Source: M55B157 sp965657825
GTDB lineage: Bacteria > Actinomycetota > Actinomycetes > S36-B12
DNA: 64,000 bases
Direction of reading: 5' to 3'
Assembly (NCBI GenBank): GCA_965657825.1
Contig: CBFHQG010000001.1
Coordinates: 1 to 64,000 of the forward strand
The translations under genes and the position numbers were made by a program. Positions 60,552 to 64,000 of the stretch are shown here, one piece after another (within the stretch, counting starts at the first letter, position 1; the number at the start of each line of letters is the position of its first letter). Below the pieces are notes generated by a model. The model saw nothing but the letters and a program-made list of their open reading frames with translations. It made no database searches and was not told where the DNA came from.

Positions 60552-61730
60552 GTGCCGCACGCCTACCTCGACCATGCGGCGACCACGCCGCTACGCGAGC
60601 AATCCCGTGACGCATGGCTGAGGGTCAGTGAGTCACTGGGCAATCCGTCATCCCTGCACGCACCCGGTCGGGCAGCTCGCAGGATCGTCGAGGAGGCCCG
60701 CGAGCAGGTCGCTGCCTCACTGGGTGTTCGGCCCAGCGAGGTGGTGTTCACCGCTGGTGGAACAGAGGCTGACAACCTCGCGGTGAAGGGATTCGCCTGG
60801 GCTGATCCGACTCGACGCGCGATCGTGTGCTCGCCGATCGAGCACCATGCGGTGCTCGATCCCGTCGAGTGGTTGGCCGAGCACCAGGGCTTCGATGTCC
60901 GGTGGCCGATAGTCGAGCGCTCCGGGCGCGTGGATGTTGACTCCCTCGTTGCCGCGCTCGATGACGACGTGGCGGTGTGCACCGTGATGTGGGCGAATAA
61001 TGAGATCGGTACGGTTCAGCCGATCGCGTCCATTGCACAGGCCTGTGCTGAGCGGGGGATCCCCTTCCACTCCGATGCTGTCCAGGCACTCGGGATGATC
61101 CCGCTGATCGCATCGCTACCCGGACTCACCGCGCTCACCATCAGCGGCCACAAGATCGGTGCACCGGTCGGAGTCGGAGCCCTCGTCGTCGATCGTGACG
61201 CGACTTTGGCCCCGCTGTTACACGGAGGAGGCCAGGAGCGCGAGATTCGTTCCGGGACGGTCGACGCCGCGAGCATCGCCGCATTCGCCATCGCCGTCGA
61301 ACTCTCGGTGGCCGAACAACCCGCGCTGGCCGACCGACTCGTCGCCTTGCGCACCGACCTCGTCGACCGTGTGCTCCACGTCATCCCCGGGACGACCCTC
61401 CAGGGTGATCCGGGAGTCGGATTCGACCAGCGACTTCCGGGGAACGCCGCGATCACCTTCGATGACTGCGAGGGAGATGCGCTCTTGATGCTCCTCGATG
61501 CTGCGGGCATCGCCTGTTCCACCGGGTCGGCGTGCACCTCGGGAGTTCCTGAGCCGTCGCATGTCCTGCTTGCGATGGGAGTCGATGGTGCCACGGCAAG
61601 GGGAACCCTTCGCTTCTCTCTTGGGCGTGGTTCGTCCACGGCCGATATCGATGCCCTGCTCGAGGTGCTCCCCGGAGTCGTGGAGCGAGCGCGTCGAGCG
61701 GGTCGGCCACGGCTGGCCCGGCTGTCATGA
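60552..61730 (+). CDS. Cysteine desulfurase (NifS/IscS family)
   Basis: A 392-residue PLP enzyme that moves sulfur from cysteine to acceptor proteins. The PLP lysine is K201 (ISGHKIGAPVG) and the persulfide cysteine is C328 (STGSACTSG). YLDHAATTPL and GTEADNLAVKG are typical. It lies 30 nt upstream of mnmA, so it probably supplies sulfur for the 2-thiouridine of tRNA. A Fe-S role is possible, but no IscU-like partner is adjacent. Confidence 0.94.
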   Translation: MPHAYLDHAATTPLREQSRDAWLRVSESLGNPSSLHAPGRAARRIVEEAREQVAASLGVRPSEVVFTAGGTEADNLAVKGFAWADPTRRAIVCSPIEHHAVLDPVEWLAEHQGFDVRWPIVERSGRVDVDSLVAALDDDVAVCTVMWANNEIGTVQPIASIAQACAERGIPFHSDAVQALGMIPLIASLPGLTALTISGHKIGAPVGVGALVVDRDATLAPLLHGGGQEREIRSGTVDAASIAAFAIAVELSVAEQPALADRLVALRTDLVDRVLHVIPGTTLQGDPGVGFDQRLPGNAAITFDDCEGDALLMLLDAAGIACSTGSACTSGVPEPSHVLLAMGVDGATARGTLRFSLGRGSSTADIDALLEVLPGVVERARRAGRPRLARLS

Positions 61731-61775
61731 GAGTCGGACACTCGTGAGAGTCGAATACTCATGAGAATCCTCGCC
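61725..61775 (+). repeat. 17-nt imperfect tandem repeat across the desulfurase/mnmA junction
   Basis: Units beginning TCATGAGAGTCG, TCGTGAGAGTCG and TCATGAGAATCC follow each other at 17-nt spacing. The first includes the desulfurase TGA stop and the third the mnmA ATG, so the mnmA start context looks like a copy of the upstream stop context. Confidence 0.75.
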
Positions 61776-62843
61776 GCCCTCTCCGGTGGAGTCGACAGCG
61801 CCGTAGCAGCAGCCCGGGCCCTCGACGATGGCCACGAGGTTGTCGGGGTCCACCTAGCCCTGTCGAGGGTCGAGCATGTCGCTGGCTCACGTGGCTGCTG
61901 CTCGGCAGAGGATGCTCGAGATGCCCGTCGGGTCGCCGATGTGCTCGATATGCCCTACTACGTGTGGGACATGCACGAGGAGTTCCAGGAGTCGGTGATC
62001 GACGACTTCATCGCCGAATATCAGGCGGGACACACACCGAACCCGTGTCTGCGCTGCAACGAGAGCATCAAATTCTCCGCCGTCCTCGATCGGGCGTTGG
62101 CCCTGGGCTTCGACGCCGTGTGCACCGGTCATTACGCACGCCTACTGGACACCCCGAACGGGCGTGAACTGCATCGGGCTGTGGACTCGACCAAGGATCA
62201 GTCCTATGTGCTCGCTGTCTTGCAGCAGGAGCAACTCGCGCACGCGATGTTCCCCCTTGGTGAGTCCTACAAGAGCGAGGTCCGCACGGAGGCGCACGAG
62301 CGGGGCCTGATGGTCGCCGACAAGCCGGACAGTCATGACATCTGCTTCATCCCCGATGGCGACACCGCAGGTTGGCTCCATCGCGAACTCGGCGAGCGCC
62401 CCGGCGACATCGTCGATGCCGTGTCCGGTGACCGGATCGGTGCGCATCAGGGTGCCTATGCCTTCACGATCGGTCAGCGTCGGGGACTCGGCCTGACGAC
62501 GCCCGCCGATGAAGGCCAGCGTCGCTACGTCGTCGACGTCGACGTCCAGCGCAACACGGTGCTCGTCGGGCCGGAGTCACTGCTGGGGATCCGATCGATC
62601 ACCGGGGTCCGTCCGCGATGGGCTGGTTCCGTACCGATCGGTGAGTTCGACGCGGATGTCCAGGTTCGCGCACACGGTGAGCCTCTTCCAGCGACGGTGC
62701 TCGCCGAGGACGAGGGGGCAACCCCGATCGTGCGTATCCACCTGCGCGAGACACTGCGCGGTGTCGCAGCCGGGCAGGCCGCGGTCGTCTATTCCGGCAG
62801 CAGGGTGGTGGGCTCGGCCACCATCGCCGATACCGCACCGTGA
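61761..62843 (+). CDS. mnmA: tRNA-specific 2-thiouridylase
   Basis: A 360-residue enzyme that thiolates U34 of tRNAs for Lys, Glu and Gln. The PP-loop is LSGGVDS at 7-13, the nucleophile cysteine is C96 (NPCLRCN), and the persulfide cysteine is C195 (SHDICFIPDGD). Sulfur probably comes from the upstream desulfurase. The stop overlaps the next GTG (GTGA). Confidence 0.97.
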   Translation: MRILAALSGGVDSAVAAARALDDGHEVVGVHLALSRVEHVAGSRGCCSAEDARDARRVADVLDMPYYVWDMHEEFQESVIDDFIAEYQAGHTPNPCLRCNESIKFSAVLDRALALGFDAVCTGHYARLLDTPNGRELHRAVDSTKDQSYVLAVLQQEQLAHAMFPLGESYKSEVRTEAHERGLMVADKPDSHDICFIPDGDTAGWLHRELGERPGDIVDAVSGDRIGAHQGAYAFTIGQRRGLGLTTPADEGQRRYVVDVDVQRNTVLVGPESLLGIRSITGVRPRWAGSVPIGEFDADVQVRAHGEPLPATVLAEDEGATPIVRIHLRETLRGVAAGQAAVVYSGSRVVGSATIADTAP

Positions 62844-63865
62844 ACGGGTTCACCGCAACCGGTCTGGGTTCCCTTCCGGGGGTGGACGCCGACGAGGCGA
62901 CCCGCATCGTCGGCGGTGAACTCTCCGGGCTACCGCACGTCGTGGAGCTCCCCGCGCGGGGGCCGGGCTCGGACATGATCGGGCGCACGATGTCGATGCT
63001 CGCCGATCTGGCCCCGGATCTATCGGTGGAGACCACCCCGGTCGGCTGGCGATTCGCCGATGCTCCAGGACGGGTGATGCGGCGCGCGCGGTCGTGGCTG
63101 GCTGAGGATCTTGATGCTGCTGCACAGCACTACGCCGGCAGCCCGATCGTCAAGGCGCAGGTATGCGGACCGTGGACTCTGGCCGCAGGTGTTGAGATGC
63201 GCAACGGCGAGCGCGCGGTCCGTGACCACGGTGCCTGCCGGGACATCGCGGTGGCACTCGCGGATGCGGTGGATGCGTATGTCCGCGAGATCCACCGGCG
63301 GATCCCGACGGCGCAGGTCGTCCTGCAGGTCGACGAACCAGGACTGCCGATGGTCCTCGCCGGAGGGGTATCCACCGCGAGCGGCATTGCGACGTACCGT
63401 GCTATCGATCCCCAGGTAGTCCAGGGGCACCTCGCCACGATTACCGAAGCGATCCACCGGGTCGAAGCGATCAGCTGGATCCACTCCTGTGCGTCGGGGT
63501 TCCCGCTGGAACTGGTGCGCCGGGCAGGGTTCGCCGGCGTTGCGGTTCCGCTGTACATCGACCACGCGGAGGAGGCGCTGGGGCAGATTCTCGATCAGGG
63601 TGCCACCCTCGGACTGGGAGTGATGGAGGCGTCTGGGGTACCGCGTGGGGTAGCCGGCGGGCAGATCGACGCATCCCAGGCTGCCGCCGATGTGCTCGGT
63701 CAACTCAATCGGTGGGGATTCGCGCCGGACGCTGTGGCTGACCGCATCGTGCTCACACCGACCTGCGGTCTTGCCGGCAGTAGTCCGCAGCGGGTCCGGG
63801 GGATCTACCGGGCATTGCGTGAGGCCGGGCGTCTCCTGCGTGATGAGGGACGCGATTCTGCGTAA
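62840..63865 (+). CDS. MetE-like (cobalamin-independent methionine synthase family) protein
   Basis: A 341-residue protein resembling only the C-terminal zinc barrel of MetE. Candidate zinc ligands are H215 and C217 (WIHSCASG) and C309 (TPTCGLAG); QVDEPGLP and KAQVCGPWTL are also family-like. The N-terminal MetE half is absent, so it may be a core methyltransferase with another methyl donor or a different activity. The same position beside mnmA and ligA is, as I recall, occupied by Rv3015c in M. tuberculosis. Confidence 0.8.
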   Translation: MNGFTATGLGSLPGVDADEATRIVGGELSGLPHVVELPARGPGSDMIGRTMSMLADLAPDLSVETTPVGWRFADAPGRVMRRARSWLAEDLDAAAQHYAGSPIVKAQVCGPWTLAAGVEMRNGERAVRDHGACRDIAVALADAVDAYVREIHRRIPTAQVVLQVDEPGLPMVLAGGVSTASGIATYRAIDPQVVQGHLATITEAIHRVEAISWIHSCASGFPLELVRRAGFAGVAVPLYIDHAEEALGQILDQGATLGLGVMEASGVPRGVAGGQIDASQAAADVLGQLNRWGFAPDAVADRIVLTPTCGLAGSSPQRVRGIYRALREAGRLLRDEGRDSA

Positions 63866-63868
63866 AGT
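63863..63868 (+). promoter_or_regulatory. -10 hexamer (TAAAGT) for ligA
   Basis: Overlaps the end of the MetE-like gene and ends 6 nt before ATG 63875; predicts a leaderless ligA message. Confidence 0.45.
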
Positions 63869-63874
63869 GCCGCT

Positions 63875-64000
63875 ATGACCGTCCCCGACGAGGCCAGAAC
63901 ACGCTGGGTTGAACTCGTCGATGCCATCGGTGACGCACGAACCCGCTATTACCAGGCGGATCGTCCGACGATCTCCGATGAGGAGTACGACGCGTTATTC
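63875..64000 (+). CDS. ligA: NAD-dependent DNA ligase, 5' end only (cut by window)
   Basis: Forty-two codons are visible. RTRYYQADRPTISDEEYDALF is the NMN-binding Ia domain found only at the N-terminus of LigA, including the conserved YY and D-x-x-YD residues. The rest lies outside. The gene seals nicks in replication and repair. Confidence 0.9.
   Translation, partial: MTVPDEARTRWVELVDAIGDARTRYYQADRPTISDEEYDALF

Overview
The window is GC-rich, densely coded actinobacterial chromosome. Evidence for this is the abundance of GTG starts, ATGA/GTGA stop-start overlaps, an aspartate-type MurA, NucS mismatch repair in place of MutS, the GlgE glycogen pathway, and a gene order that, as I recall it, follows two Mycobacterium tuberculosis blocks (about Rv1292-Rv1328 and, inverted, Rv3014c-Rv3032). 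It is not a mycobacterium: it carries crotonyl-CoA carboxylase/reductase and ethylmalonyl-CoA mutase, typical of Streptomyces-like and other acetate-assimilating actinobacteria. I cannot name a genus.

Layout. 1-2.2 kb: tail of a degenerate DUF222/HNH protein, two small genes (HicA-like; eRF1-domain-3-like), tRNA-Arg(CCG), a small membrane protein and a cold-shock gene. 2.4-17.2 kb: argS, a membrane protein, then lysA-hom-thrC-thrB, rho, rpmE, prfA-prmC-tsaC, glyA, and a WecA-type transferase. 17.2-25.0 kb: the F1Fo ATP synthase operon (atpI/Z-like, atpBEFHAGDC). 25.0-26.06 kb: a DUF559-type nuclease gene bracketed by two 61-bp palindromic direct repeats. 26.06-31.0 kb: cobalamin adenosyltransferase, murA, a DUF2007-like protein, ethylmalonyl-CoA mutase and nucS. 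31.0-43.6 kb: aldehyde dehydrogenase, duplicated hydroxyacyl-CoA dehydrogenase, hydrolase, SDR, a surface acyltransferase, ccrA, epimerase, thiolase, MeaB and a thioredoxin-TPR protein. 43.6-52.6 kb: glycogen genes glgB-glgE, glgP, glgX. 52.6-58.7 kb: enoyl-CoA hydratase, methyltransferase, hexapeptide acyltransferase, then a GT4-GH57-methyltransferase operon resembling the mycobacterial methylglucose lipopolysaccharide locus. 58.7-64 kb: etfBA, cysteine desulfurase, mnmA, a MetE-like protein and the start of ligA.

How it fits together. The 26-54 kb part holds much of the ethylmalonyl-CoA pathway: thiolase, hydroxybutyryl-CoA dehydrogenase, crotonase, Ccr, epimerase and the B12-dependent mutase Ecm, with adenosyltransferase and the MeaB chaperone to service B12 and ETF as a possible electron acceptor. 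Methylsuccinyl-CoA dehydrogenase, mesaconyl-CoA hydratase and the lyase are not in the window. A perfect 16-bp palindrome in the ccrA promoter recurs (14 of 16 bases) at the start of ecm, suggesting one regulator controls both. Fourteen genes have a TAnnnT hexamer ending 6-8 nt before the start codon, so leaderless transcription looks common, and I used it to choose several starts. No intergenic gap exceeds about 250 bases.
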